Shown: positions 1 to 5,712, counted from the first letter of the stretch. The stretch is 8,241 nt of DNA from Candidatus Iainarchaeum sp. (GCA_016218635.1 JACRDJ010000040.1:1-8241), one strand, 5' to 3'. Notes: a model not told the origin generated them from the sequence alone. Numbers and translations: made by a program.

Positions 1-310
1 TCCACTTTCCGATGGTGATATTGATCCAGCTTACATAGGGGTTGCTTTCCAGAAATGCAATCACCTGGTCCTCCACGCTCCGGACGGAATGATAGAGCTG
101 CAGGTAAACGGTGGTGCGGAAGAAACCCAGCGCTTCCGGGTTGACTTCGGTGATGAATGACTGCACGAATCCTTTTTCGGTGAGCTGGCGGAACCGGTAA
201 TGGGCCTGCTCCCGGGGAATGCGGGTCTGGCGGGCGATTCGGGAAACCGGCAGACGGGCATTAAGGGACAGTTCATACATGATTCTGCGGTCTTTTTCAT
301 CCACGCGCAT
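1..310 (-). CDS. Lrp/AsnC-family transcriptional regulator (3' end outside window)
   Basis: The reading frame is open from an ATG at 310 to the left edge, giving 103 residues without a stop. It begins MRVDEKDRRIMYEL and then has NARLPVSRIARQTRIPREQ and YRFRQLTEKGFV. This is the winged helix-turn-helix layout of Lrp/AsnC proteins (residues about 4-60), with the recognition helix near residues 32-45. From about residue 64, GFFRTTVYLQLYHSV starts the alpha/beta effector-binding (RAM-like) domain, which is cut by the window. Family members bind DNA as dimers or octamers, often sense amino acids and commonly control their own gene. The start is supported by a TATA-like box centred 27 nt upstream, so the mRNA is probably leaderless. 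Only about two thirds of a typical Lrp protein (about 150 aa) is visible. The family call is firm; the ligand and targets are unknown. Confidence 0.88.
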   Translation of the reverse strand, partial: MRVDEKDRRIMYELSLNARLPVSRIARQTRIPREQAHYRFRQLTEKGFVQSFITEVNPEALGFFRTTVYLQLYHSVRSVEDQVIAFLESNPYVSWINITIGKW

Positions 311-316
311 GAGTAA

Positions 317-350
317 AAAAACAAGCATTTGGCTTATAAAACTTGTTTTT
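317..350. promoter_or_regulatory. Inverted repeat flanking the Lrp-gene TATA box, likely operator
   Basis: AAAAACAAG (317-325) and CTTGTTTTT (342-350) are perfect 9-bp inverted arms separated by 16 bp that hold the TATA box. A dimer bound here would cover the promoter, which fits autorepression by the Lrp-type protein encoded just downstream (inference). The arms are A/T-rich, so chance is a real alternative. Confidence 0.45.
333..341 (-). promoter_or_regulatory. TATA-like box of the Lrp-type gene
   Basis: On the minus strand this reads TTTTATAAG, a good match to an archaeal TATA box. Its centre (337) is 27 nt from the ATG at 310. That is the normal TATA-to-transcription-start distance in archaea, so transcription should begin at or next to the start codon. 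Confidence 0.6.
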
Positions 351-370
351 ATTCAAAAAATTATTCAGAA

Positions 371-378
371 TATTAATA
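371..378 (+). promoter_or_regulatory. TATA-like box for the 41-codon ORF
   Basis: TATTAATA lies in an A/T-rich stretch, with its centre about 38 nt before the ATG at 413. A start of transcription near 401 would leave a leader of about 12 nt carrying the GGGGTGA ribosome binding site at 402-408. Weak by itself, but the spacing is coherent. Confidence 0.4.
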
Positions 379-412
379 CTGCACAAGCCACCCATTGGAT
401 TGGGGTGAGACC

Positions 413-538
413 ATGCGGGGCAAGATAAAGGATTACTGGACGGACGATGACCGTTCTCTGGGGGACAAGACCAAGGCGGAAGGGGTTCCCTTCGGACAGA
501 AGCCCAAGGAATGCGGGCAGGCCAAGTGCGAGGGTTAG
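413..538 (+). CDS. Small hydrophilic two-cysteine protein, 41 aa, unknown function
   Basis: An ATG-to-TAG frame of 41 codons fills the gap between the Lrp-type gene and the transporter. It is preceded by GGGGTGA (402-408), four bases before the ATG, matching the archaeal 16S rRNA tail and the site used by the AbrB-like gene at 8038. The peptide starts MRGKIKDYWTDDDRSLGD and ends KPKECGQAKCEG. It is highly charged (7 Lys, 2 Arg, 5 Asp, 3 Glu), has no membrane segment or signal peptide, and has two cysteines (C34, C39) near the C-terminus. Codons are G/C-ending like those of neighbouring genes. The stop is 2 bp from the stop of the convergent transporter, as expected for a real gene in a compact genome. 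I do not recognise a family. Two cysteines alone are too few for a zinc site, unless the protein dimerises. It could instead be a non-translated leader. Confidence 0.55.
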   Translation: MRGKIKDYWTDDDRSLGDKTKAEGVPFGQKPKECGQAKCEG

Positions 539-540
539 TT

Positions 541-1413
541 TCAGATGCGGCCTGTCTGCTCTTTGAAAATGAGCAGGATGGCCCCCGCAATGATAAGGAC
601 TCCGCCTGCCAGAGTGGCGAGCGGGATTGCTTCTCCGTATAGGAGCAGGCCTAAGGCCGCCACTAGGGGTATTTCGCTCACTAAGACAAGGCTGGCCGGT
701 ACGATGGCGATTCCCTGCAGCGCGGACATCAGCAGGAGGGATTCCGCTGCGGTGTAGGTTCCGGCTCCGGCCAGCACGCTGGCCCACTGCATGATTGTTT
801 TGGCCGAATTCCATGCCAGCCAGAGGGGTGCCAGGAGAATGGTGCAGGCCAGCATTCCATACCATGCCGATTTTTCGGACGGCATTCCTTTCAGTTTCCG
901 GGATGCCAGCAGCATGAGCGCGTACCCGAATGCGGAGGCCAGCGCAAAAAGGTTTCCGGTGAAATAGGACGGATTCAAAGAGAAGTCCGGAAGTGAAATG
1001 GCCATCACTCCGCCCATCACCAGCAGGAAAGAAATGATTTTCCATCGGGTGAGTTCTTCCTTAAACCAGATTACCGCGCCCAGTGAAGCCCACAAGAGAG
1101 CGGTATAATGCAGGAGGATGGTGTTGGCCAGGGTGGAAAGCGTGAAGGCATAATAGATGGCGATATTGGTGGAGCAAAGCCCGATGGCGTAAAGCAGGAG
1201 CGGGATCCGTTCGGCGGGCTGGGGGGCTGAAAGGTCTTTTTTTTGGAGTGCGAGCACGATTCCCAGAATAAGGGTGGCGGCCGCAAAGGAGGCAAAATTG
1301 AGTTCAAACGGATTGAACCCTTCGGATTCAAAAAAGCGCACGAGCACCCCGTAGGCGGCCCACAGGAGAGTGATGCCTAGGAGGGACAGCCAGGGATTGA
1401 TGCGGGGGATCAT
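541..1413 (-). CDS. EamA/DMT-superfamily transporter, ten membrane helices
   Basis: The 290-residue product is almost entirely hydrophobic and has the two tandem EamA repeats of drug/metabolite transporters, about five helices each. Helices lie near residues 8-27, 38-56, 70-88, 94-115, 122-140, 151-170, 184-200, 212-234, 238-259 and 263-284. Repeat one ends with FKEELTRWKIISFLLVMGGV and repeat two with YGEAIPLATLAGGVLIIAGA; both show the family's conserved Glu followed by the glycine-rich last helix. Length is normal for the family (280-310). Members export or import amino acids, nucleotides and other small metabolites; the substrate cannot be read from sequence. The ATG overlaps the stop of the upstream membrane-protein gene by 4 bp, so the two are probably co-transcribed and translationally coupled. 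Confidence 0.9.
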   Translation of the reverse strand: MIPRINPWLSLLGITLLWAAYGVLVRFFESEGFNPFELNFASFAAATLILGIVLALQKKDLSAPQPAERIPLLLYAIGLCSTNIAIYYAFTLSTLANTILLHYTALLWASLGAVIWFKEELTRWKIISFLLVMGGVMAISLPDFSLNPSYFTGNLFALASAFGYALMLLASRKLKGMPSEKSAWYGMLACTILLAPLWLAWNSAKTIMQWASVLAGAGTYTAAESLLLMSALQGIAIVPASLVLVSEIPLVAALGLLLYGEAIPLATLAGGVLIIAGAILLIFKEQTGRI

Positions 1414-1868
1414 TTTTTGTCCCGGAATGCCCTTAAAACGCTTTCAATGTTGGAGTACTTGGGGGTGTACTTGAAGGGTTTGGGGGCATCCGGGAGAATG
1501 GGGGAAATGGGAGCAGTTCCGGTTGCGGGGGGCTGAGCCGGTTTTTCGCTCTTCCACTGAAAGTATTCTTCGAGGTCCTTCCATAACCGTTCCTGTCCGC
1601 CGGCCAGCATGCGGTGAACGGCCACCAGGAGAATTCCATAACCTGCTCCGACTGCCAGCCATCCGTACAGGGTTTGCGGAATGCCGATGAATGCCAGCGC
1701 AAAATAGGTGATGGCCCCGAATGCGGCGCTGATGAGGATGGCGGCAAAGGAAAGCCGGTACATGCGTTCGGCGGCCTGGGCATTGAGATACACGCGGTAA
1801 TCGTCTTCGCTGACCAGGCCCTTTTCCCGGTTTTCCTCAAAAACGGACTGAATGGATTTCGGGTTCAC
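1410..1868 (-). CDS. Two-helix membrane protein of unknown function
   Basis: This 152-residue product has a charged N-terminal helical segment (residues 1-38), two hydrophobic helices (about 40-62 and 67-86), a charged stretch (QERLWKDLEEYFQWK), a proline-rich linker (110-131) and a short charged C-terminal helix ending in RDKK. No signal peptide is seen and I recognise no family. I chose GTG at 1868 because a TATA-like box centred near 1894 places the transcription start at this codon. A longer version from TTG at 1886 stays in frame but would lie upstream of that transcript start. The gene sits downstream of tRNA-Cys and overlaps the transporter gene by 4 bp, which suggests the two membrane proteins work together or share control (inference). 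Confidence 0.72.
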   Translation of the reverse strand: MNPKSIQSVFEENREKGLVSEDDYRVYLNAQAAERMYRLSFAAILISAAFGAITYFALAFIGIPQTLYGWLAVGAGYGILLVAVHRMLAGGQERLWKDLEEYFQWKSEKPAQPPATGTAPISPILPDAPKPFKYTPKYSNIESVLRAFRDKK

Positions 1869-1890
1869 GCTTATTCTAAGCCACAAGTGT

Positions 1891-1897
1891 TATTTAA
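1891..1897 (-). promoter_or_regulatory. TATA-like box for the membrane-protein/transporter operon
   Basis: The minus strand reads TTAAATA inside an A/T-rich patch between the tRNA 3' end and the operon. Its centre (1894) is 26 nt from the GTG at 1868, the spacing expected for a leaderless archaeal transcript. Confidence 0.5.
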
Positions 1898-1909
1898 TGA
1901 TTTGCGAAA

Positions 1910-1981
1910 AGCTGAGGGGGAGATTCGAACTCCCGATCTTCCGCTCTGCAGGCGGATGCATAACCACTCTGCCACCCCAGC
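1910..1981 (-). tRNA. tRNA-Cys (anticodon GCA)
   Basis: A full cloverleaf can be folded on the minus strand. Acceptor arm GCTGGGG pairs with CCTCAGC (one G-T). The D stem has three good pairs, with a G13/A22 mismatch. Anticodon stem TCCGC/GCGGA closes loop CTGCAGA, placing anticodon GCA at 1949-1947. T stem GGGAG/CTCCC closes loop TTCGAAT. The discriminator base is U73, the known identity base for cysteine tRNAs. CCA is not encoded (the gene is followed by TTT), so it must be added after transcription. There is no intron. No A/T-rich element lies just upstream; the nearest clear TATA-like box is near 2176, about 195 bp away. Confidence 0.96.
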
Positions 1982-2149
1982 ATCGTTTTCGTCCGATGGT
2001 ACCGAGAGCCCGCACTTCGTGCGGACTTTGCTTCGTGCGCCGACACGTCCGGTGCCGGTTCCGTCCGGCAGCAACGGTGCGCCACTTTCAGTGGCCCGTG
2101 CTTCGCAAAAGCTGTGCCCTGCGGTCTTTCTTGGCCCTTTTGGAGCCAA
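1982..2149 (-). other. GC-rich hairpin cluster upstream of tRNA-Cys, candidate structured RNA or leader
   Basis: This gene-free stretch is packed with inverted repeats. TTGGC+CC/GG+GCCAA with a TTTT loop spans 2131-2149. A long stem spans 2070-2102, with GCCAC/GTGGC closed by TTTCA, then ACGG/CCGT and AGC/GCT. TGCCGG/CCGGCA spans 2053-2070. CCGCAC/GTGCGG spans 2010-2024. CATCG/CGATG spans 1981-1998. The heptamer TTCGTGC occurs three times (2016, 2032, 2157). A minus-strand transcript from the TATA-like box at 2171-2180 would begin near 2149, exactly at the first hairpin, and run into the tRNA. It could be a small RNA, a structured tRNA precursor or a degraded element. I see no RNase P or SRP RNA signature. 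The strand is inferred. Confidence 0.4.
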
Positions 2150-2170
2150 TTATGCTTTCGTGCCAAAAAC

Positions 2171-2180
2171 GTATTATAAG
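2171..2180. promoter_or_regulatory. TATA-like element readable in both directions
   Basis: GTATTATAAG reads as TATTATAA on plus and CTTATAATAC on minus. On plus its centre is about 35 nt from the HAD ATG at 2211, implying a leader of about 8 nt. On minus it would start transcription near 2149, toward the hairpin cluster and tRNA-Cys. It is the only strong A/T patch between the two genes. Confidence 0.5.
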
Positions 2181-2210
2181 GTTTGCGAGAAGAGGCTTTT
2201 AGGGAAGTGC

Positions 2211-2873
2211 ATGCTGGCGGGAGTTGTTTTTGACCTGGACGGGACCCTGGCGGACACAGGGCAGTTTTATTACCCGCTGATGCGGGCCTATTTGAGCCGG
2301 TTTCATCCGGGCATTTCTAATGAAGACCTACTGGACCTCATTGGGCTTTCCTTCACCCAGAAAGTGAAGGCCATTAATAAAAAGTACGGGCTGGAAGTGG
2401 ATGCGGAGCAGTTTGTGCAGGAAGTTTCCCTTAAGGCCCGCGAGCAGTGGAAACTGCATTTAACGGAAAATTTCTCCGCTCAGCGCCTGGTTTCCGAACT
2501 CAAACTAAACGGGGTTCAGGTGGCCCTGGCAACCAACAATTCCCTGCGCAACGTGGTGCTGATTCTGGAAAAAATCGGTTTGCCGGGTGCATTTCCTCAC
2601 ATGGTGACGACCGAGGACCTGGTGAATCCCAAGCCTCACCCGGAAGTTTACCTCAAGGCCCTGCAGAAGATGGGGCTTAATGCCACTGATGTGGTGGCGG
2701 TTGAGGATACTTCGATTGGACTGCAGTCCGCCAGGGAAGCGGGCCTTAAAGTGGTCGTGATTCCCAATCCCCTCCTTTCCCGCCCTGACCTTGCTGGTGC
2801 GGACCTGGTGATTAACCATCTTTCGGAGCTGAATTACTCCGTGCTGAATAAGCTGGCGGGCGGTTATTCGTGA
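2211..2873 (+). CDS. HAD-superfamily hydrolase, beta-phosphoglucomutase/phosphoglycolate phosphatase-like
   Basis: This 220-residue protein has all four HAD motifs. Motif I is VVFDLDGTLADT (nucleophile D8, acid/base D10). Motif II is ALATNNS (T108; Asn-Asn where Ser-Ser is often found). Motif III is NPKPHP (K141). Motif IV is VAVEDTSIG (E165, D166). The helical cap between motifs I and II (residues about 17-90) is the subfamily IA type. These enzymes remove phosphate from small metabolites through an aspartyl-phosphate, or move it as phosphomutases; the exact substrate is not readable. The frame extends upstream to 1614, but that part runs antisense through tRNA-Cys and the membrane-protein gene, so ATG 2211, just before motif I, is the start. 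The stop overlaps the GTG of the next gene by 4 bp. Confidence 0.92.
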   Translation: MLAGVVFDLDGTLADTGQFYYPLMRAYLSRFHPGISNEDLLDLIGLSFTQKVKAINKKYGLEVDAEQFVQEVSLKAREQWKLHLTENFSAQRLVSELKLNGVQVALATNNSLRNVVLILEKIGLPGAFPHMVTTEDLVNPKPHPEVYLKALQKMGLNATDVVAVEDTSIGLQSAREAGLKVVVIPNPLLSRPDLAGADLVINHLSELNYSVLNKLAGGYS

Positions 2874-4108
2874 AACTCGGCATTTTTTCGGATATGCATC
2901 TGGGGTTTGGGGAGAAATCCCCGCGTTACGCGGAGGGTTTTGAGAATGCCCGGCAGGCGTTTGAGTGGTGTCTGGAACAGCGGGTGGACGCGATCGTGAT
3001 TCCCGGAGACATTTTTGATGAACCCGTTCCGTCGGTTCAGACGCTGGAAGAAGCGTTCGCCATATTTGCGTTAGCCCGGAAGGGAACTTCTTCGGTTCGG
3101 GTTACGCATGAAGGAAAGGACGGCGTGCGGGATTATTCATATTCCGGCATTCCGGTGATTGTTCTTTCCGGCAACCATGATTTTAAGGGCAAGGATTATG
3201 CGAACGTGGTGGATTTGCTGGTGGAAGCAGGACTGGCGCTGCGCCTGCATGCTTCGCGGGCCGTGATAGAGAAGAACGCGGAGAAAACGGTTCTGCATGG
3301 ATTAAGCTGGGTGCCGGACAAGCACGCGCTGGAAGTGCTGAAACTATGGAATCCGCAGGCGGTGCCGGGCGCCACAAATCTTCTTTTATTGCATCAGTCG
3401 TTTACCGAGTTCCTTCCGTTCTCGGATGAAATGATGGCCACACTTTCATTGCATGATCTGCCGGAAGGGTTTGAGTGGGCCATTAACGGGCATTTGCATT
3501 GGAGGGACCGCCAGGAATTCAACGGAAAAAAATTCCTGCTCGCGGGTTCCACGGTGGCCACGCAGGTGAAAAAACTGGAAGCCGGCCAGCCCAAGGGAAC
3601 TTATTTGCTGGATACCAATTCCGGGGAAATGACTTTTTTTCCCTTCAAGCGCCAGCGGACGCTTTTCTATCACCCCCTTTCATTTGAAGGTGCTCAACCC
3701 CAGGAAGTTCTTTCGCAGGTGCGTTCCGGGGTGGAATCGGATTTGAAGGGGTCTTTTTCCATGCCGCCCCTGATCCGGTTCCGTCTGCGGGGAACGCTCG
3801 CCAAGGGCGTGGCGGCCTCGGAAGTGGATGTTCTGAAAGTGCTGGCGGAGTTTGAGGGAAAGGCCCTGTTTTCGGTTTCCAGGCAGATGGATTCCCTTTC
3901 GTTTTCGGCAAAGCTCTCCGAACTGCGCTCCGCGCAGGCGGAAAAAAAGTCCGTGAATGCACTGGGGTTTGAATTGCTGCAGCAGAACCTGGCTGAAACC
4001 GATTTTGCGGACGCGTTTGACGTGAAGGAAATATTCGATTTGCTTTCGGAGAAGGAAACGGACAAGGTGCTGGAACGGCTCAGCGGGGGAAATTCTTCGG
4101 AGAATTAG
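2870..4108 (+). CDS. Mre11/SbcD-type metallophosphoesterase (DNA repair exonuclease)
   Basis: The 412-residue product carries the full calcineurin-like metal site in the Mre11 arrangement: SDMHLG (D8, H10), PGDIFDEP (D47), LSGNHD (N102, H103, D104), LLLLHQS (H175) and INGHLHW (H208, H210). The catalytic domain covers about residues 1-250. The C-terminal part (about 255-412) is helical and charged and could act as capping and partner-binding region. Mre11 normally works with Rad50 as a Mn-dependent nuclease in double-strand-break repair; no Rad50, HerA or NurA gene is in the window. Residues about 72-92 look like an insertion between the second and third motifs. The GTG start overlaps the HAD stop (GTGA), and M-K-L-G-I-F-S-D begins directly with the first strand and motif, supporting that start. 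A stand-alone DNA phosphoesterase is the main alternative to a true Mre11. Confidence 0.85.
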   Translation: MKLGIFSDMHLGFGEKSPRYAEGFENARQAFEWCLEQRVDAIVIPGDIFDEPVPSVQTLEEAFAIFALARKGTSSVRVTHEGKDGVRDYSYSGIPVIVLSGNHDFKGKDYANVVDLLVEAGLALRLHASRAVIEKNAEKTVLHGLSWVPDKHALEVLKLWNPQAVPGATNLLLLHQSFTEFLPFSDEMMATLSLHDLPEGFEWAINGHLHWRDRQEFNGKKFLLAGSTVATQVKKLEAGQPKGTYLLDTNSGEMTFFPFKRQRTLFYHPLSFEGAQPQEVLSQVRSGVESDLKGSFSMPPLIRFRLRGTLAKGVAASEVDVLKVLAEFEGKALFSVSRQMDSLSFSAKLSELRSAQAEKKSVNALGFELLQQNLAETDFADAFDVKEIFDLLSEKETDKVLERLSGGNSSEN

Positions 4109-4112
4109 GGTT

Positions 4113-4733
4113 ATGGTAATTCAAAAAGGGATTCTGGGCATTGAGATTAGAACCGTTCATGTCAAACCCGGCAAAGCAGATGATCCATTGAAAGAATATT
4201 CTCTTGAGTCTTCATTCTTCTTGGTCCGACGCCCTTCGAATCAGGCGCCAGAAAAGTTTGTTTCCAATCCGGTTATTCGGAACTATTTTGAGCCTATGCT
4301 TCAAAGCGGAAAACTAGAACTGGAGGGCCGGTTTGGATACATGAATCTTTCAGTCATTGGAAAGGTGGCTCATTGGGCGTGGTATTATCCGTTTGGCCGA
4401 AGCAGGGATCCGCGTTATTGGCGCAGATTAGGGGTTGCGCAGCTTCTGGAGTTCATGGTATTGCGCAAGACCAAGGAGCTTTACCCTCAAGTTGAGTTTG
4501 TCGTGCACGAGGCGATATCTCCCCCGCGTGCTCGGCAGTTGACGCGAAGAGGATTTTCCCATCCTGACTTAGGCAATCCCATTCCTTTTGACACTTATAT
4601 GAAGCTGTTGCATGAAAAAATAAAAGCTGACATCCAGAAAGCACGCATCAAAAGGAACTCGTCCGTTCGAAAGGCATTGACCAAAATGGGTGCTGGCGCG
4701 CGCAGGCTTCTTCACCGGAACACGCCGAAGTAG
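4113..4733 (+). CDS. GNAT-like protein of unknown function with basic C-terminal tail
   Basis: This 206-residue protein starts 4 bp after the Mre11-like stop and so probably ends the same operon. Residues about 104-148 resemble the acetyl-CoA-binding core of GNAT acetyltransferases: RRLGVAQLLEFMVLRKTKE fits the R-x-x-G-x-A loop and following helix, VEFVVHEA the next strand, and SPPRARQLTRRGF the helix ending in the usual arginine-glycine-phenylalanine. The preceding strand would be YMNLSVIGKVAHWAWYY. The N-terminal 70 residues match nothing I know. The last 40 residues are strongly basic (many Lys/Arg), which suggests nucleic-acid contact (inference). Base composition is lower than that of its neighbours: about 47% G+C by hand count over 4141-4680, against about 58-67% in sampled lines of flanking genes. 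The GNAT assignment is moderate only and the substrate is unknown. Confidence 0.6.
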   Translation: MVIQKGILGIEIRTVHVKPGKADDPLKEYSLESSFFLVRRPSNQAPEKFVSNPVIRNYFEPMLQSGKLELEGRFGYMNLSVIGKVAHWAWYYPFGRSRDPRYWRRLGVAQLLEFMVLRKTKELYPQVEFVVHEAISPPRARQLTRRGFSHPDLGNPIPFDTYMKLLHEKIKADIQKARIKRNSSVRKALTKMGAGARRLLHRNTPK

Positions 4734-4798
4734 GTTTTTGGAGAACGAGCAGAAAATACCCTGTACTGCGAGGGATTGTCAGGCTGACGGGCTGCCCA

Positions 4799-4810
4799 TT
4801 TGTTCTTTTT
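4799..4810 (+). terminator. T-rich tract, possible terminator of the HAD-Mre11-GNAT operon
   Basis: TTTGTTCTTTTT lies about 65 bp after the GNAT-like stop and before the next promoter. Archaeal RNA polymerase stops on T-rich non-template stretches, so this is a reasonable end point. No convincing hairpin precedes it. Confidence 0.4.
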
Positions 4811-4833
4811 AACCGTTCTGCTATCCTTTTGGA

Positions 4834-4858
4834 CCGCAGTGTTTTTATTTTACTGTGG
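4834..4858 (+). promoter_or_regulatory. Promoter of the transketolase operon inside an inverted repeat
   Basis: CCGCAGT (4834-4840) and ACTGTGG (4852-4858) pair over 7 bp with one G-T. Between them is GTTTTTATTTT, the only TATA-like stretch before the transketolase gene. Its centre is about 35 nt from the ATG at 4882, implying a leader of about 8 nt. Repeat arms on both sides of the TATA box suggest a repressor site (inference). Confidence 0.45.
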
Positions 4859-4881
4859 GATTTGAATGAATTGGTTTTGGA

Positions 4882-5712
4882 ATGGATTCTGCCGGTATTT
4901 TGAAGCTGCAGCATATTGCGCAGGAACTCCGTCGGGACATTGTCCGCATGATCGGGGCCGCGGGTTCCGGGCATCCGGGGGGAAGCCTTTCCGCCGCGGA
5001 TTTGGTGAGTGCGCTTTATTTTCATGCATTGGTGTTTGACCCGAAAAACCCGGATTGGTCCGGCCGGGATTATTTTTTTCTTTCCAAGGGGCACGTGTGT
5101 CCGGTGCAGTATGCGGCGATGGCCCGGGCCGGTTTTTTTCCGCGGGAAGAATTGCTGACGCTGCGCAGGATGGGCTCGCGCCTGCAGGGGCATCCGGACA
5201 TGCGCAAGCTTCCCGGAATCGAGGTGTCCGCGGGGTCATTGGGTCAGGGATTGAGTGTCTCGGTGGGGGTTGCGGCCGGTCTGCGGATGGATGGTTTGCC
5301 CAATAAAGTGTATTGCCTGCTGGGGGATGGTGAACTCGATGAAGGGCAGGTGTGGGAGGCCGCCATGTCTGCGGCGCATTATAATCTTTCCAATCTGTGC
5401 GCCTTGGTGGACCGGAATGGGTTGCAGATTGACGGGCCGACCGGTGAGGTCATGGAACTGGAGCCTTTAGCGGACAAGTGGAGGGCTTTTGGCTGGCGGG
5501 TGATTGAATTAGACGGCCATGACCTGGGCCAGATTGTGAACGCCCTCGATGAATTTAAGTCTTTTTCAGGAAATCAGCCGACCGTTCTCATTGCCCGGAC
5601 CGTGAAAGGAAAAGGGGTTTCGTTCATGGAGAACAAGGCGGACTGGCATGGGAAAGCGCCTGGTGCGGAAGAGGTCCGGCGGGCATTGGCTGAACTGGGG
5701 TGTCCGTCATGA
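4882..5712 (+). CDS. Transketolase, N-terminal (thiamine diphosphate-binding) subunit
   Basis: The 276-residue product is the first third of a classical transketolase as a separate chain, as is usual in archaea and some bacteria. Visible motifs are SGHPGGSLS (H31), LSKGH (H71), GHPD (H104), SAGSLGQGLS (119-125), the thiamine-diphosphate motif GDGELDEGQVWEA (D149, E154) with VDRNGLQIDG (N179), and the closing WHGKAP (H257). The joint enzyme moves two-carbon ketol units between sugar phosphates, making ribose 5-phosphate and erythrose 4-phosphate in the cytoplasm. The ATG at 4882 has no clear ribosome binding site and follows the promoter closely, so the leader is very short. The stop overlaps the next ATG (ATGA). 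A 1-deoxyxylulose-5-phosphate synthase is unlikely because that enzyme is a single longer chain. Confidence 0.95.
   Translation: MDSAGILKLQHIAQELRRDIVRMIGAAGSGHPGGSLSAADLVSALYFHALVFDPKNPDWSGRDYFFLSKGHVCPVQYAAMARAGFFPREELLTLRRMGSRLQGHPDMRKLPGIEVSAGSLGQGLSVSVGVAAGLRMDGLPNKVYCLLGDGELDEGQVWEAAMSAAHYNLSNLCALVDRNGLQIDGPTGEVMELEPLADKWRAFGWRVIELDGHDLGQIVNALDEFKSFSGNQPTVLIARTVKGKGVSFMENKADWHGKAPGAEEVRRALAELGCPS

Noticed and set aside
61..324. 87-codon minus-strand ORF at the left edge
   Set aside because: It is out of frame with the Lrp/AsnC reading frame that fills the same interval and shows a proper winged helix and start of the effector domain.
365..1045. 226-codon ORF on the minus strand
   Set aside because: It overlaps the transporter gene in another frame and has no domain-like pattern, while the 541-1413 frame has clear EamA repeats.
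1982..2150. RNase P RNA or SRP RNA
   Set aside because: A short AAAGTCCGC match on the minus strand recalls the RNase P core, but the second conserved core (ACAGAA and AGANNNAUG elements) is missing and the stretch is too short. No SRP helix 8 motif is seen.
1871..2166. Two minus-strand ORFs of about 90 codons covering tRNA-Cys
   Set aside because: Both read through the tRNA gene and the hairpin array, with no ribosome binding site and no recognisable domain; the tRNA explains the open frame.
1614..2210. Long upstream extension of the HAD frame (about 199 codons)
   Set aside because: It runs antisense through the membrane-protein gene and tRNA-Cys; the peptide over the tRNA is the type of artefact often mis-annotated opposite tRNAs. 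HAD motif I begins right after ATG 2211.
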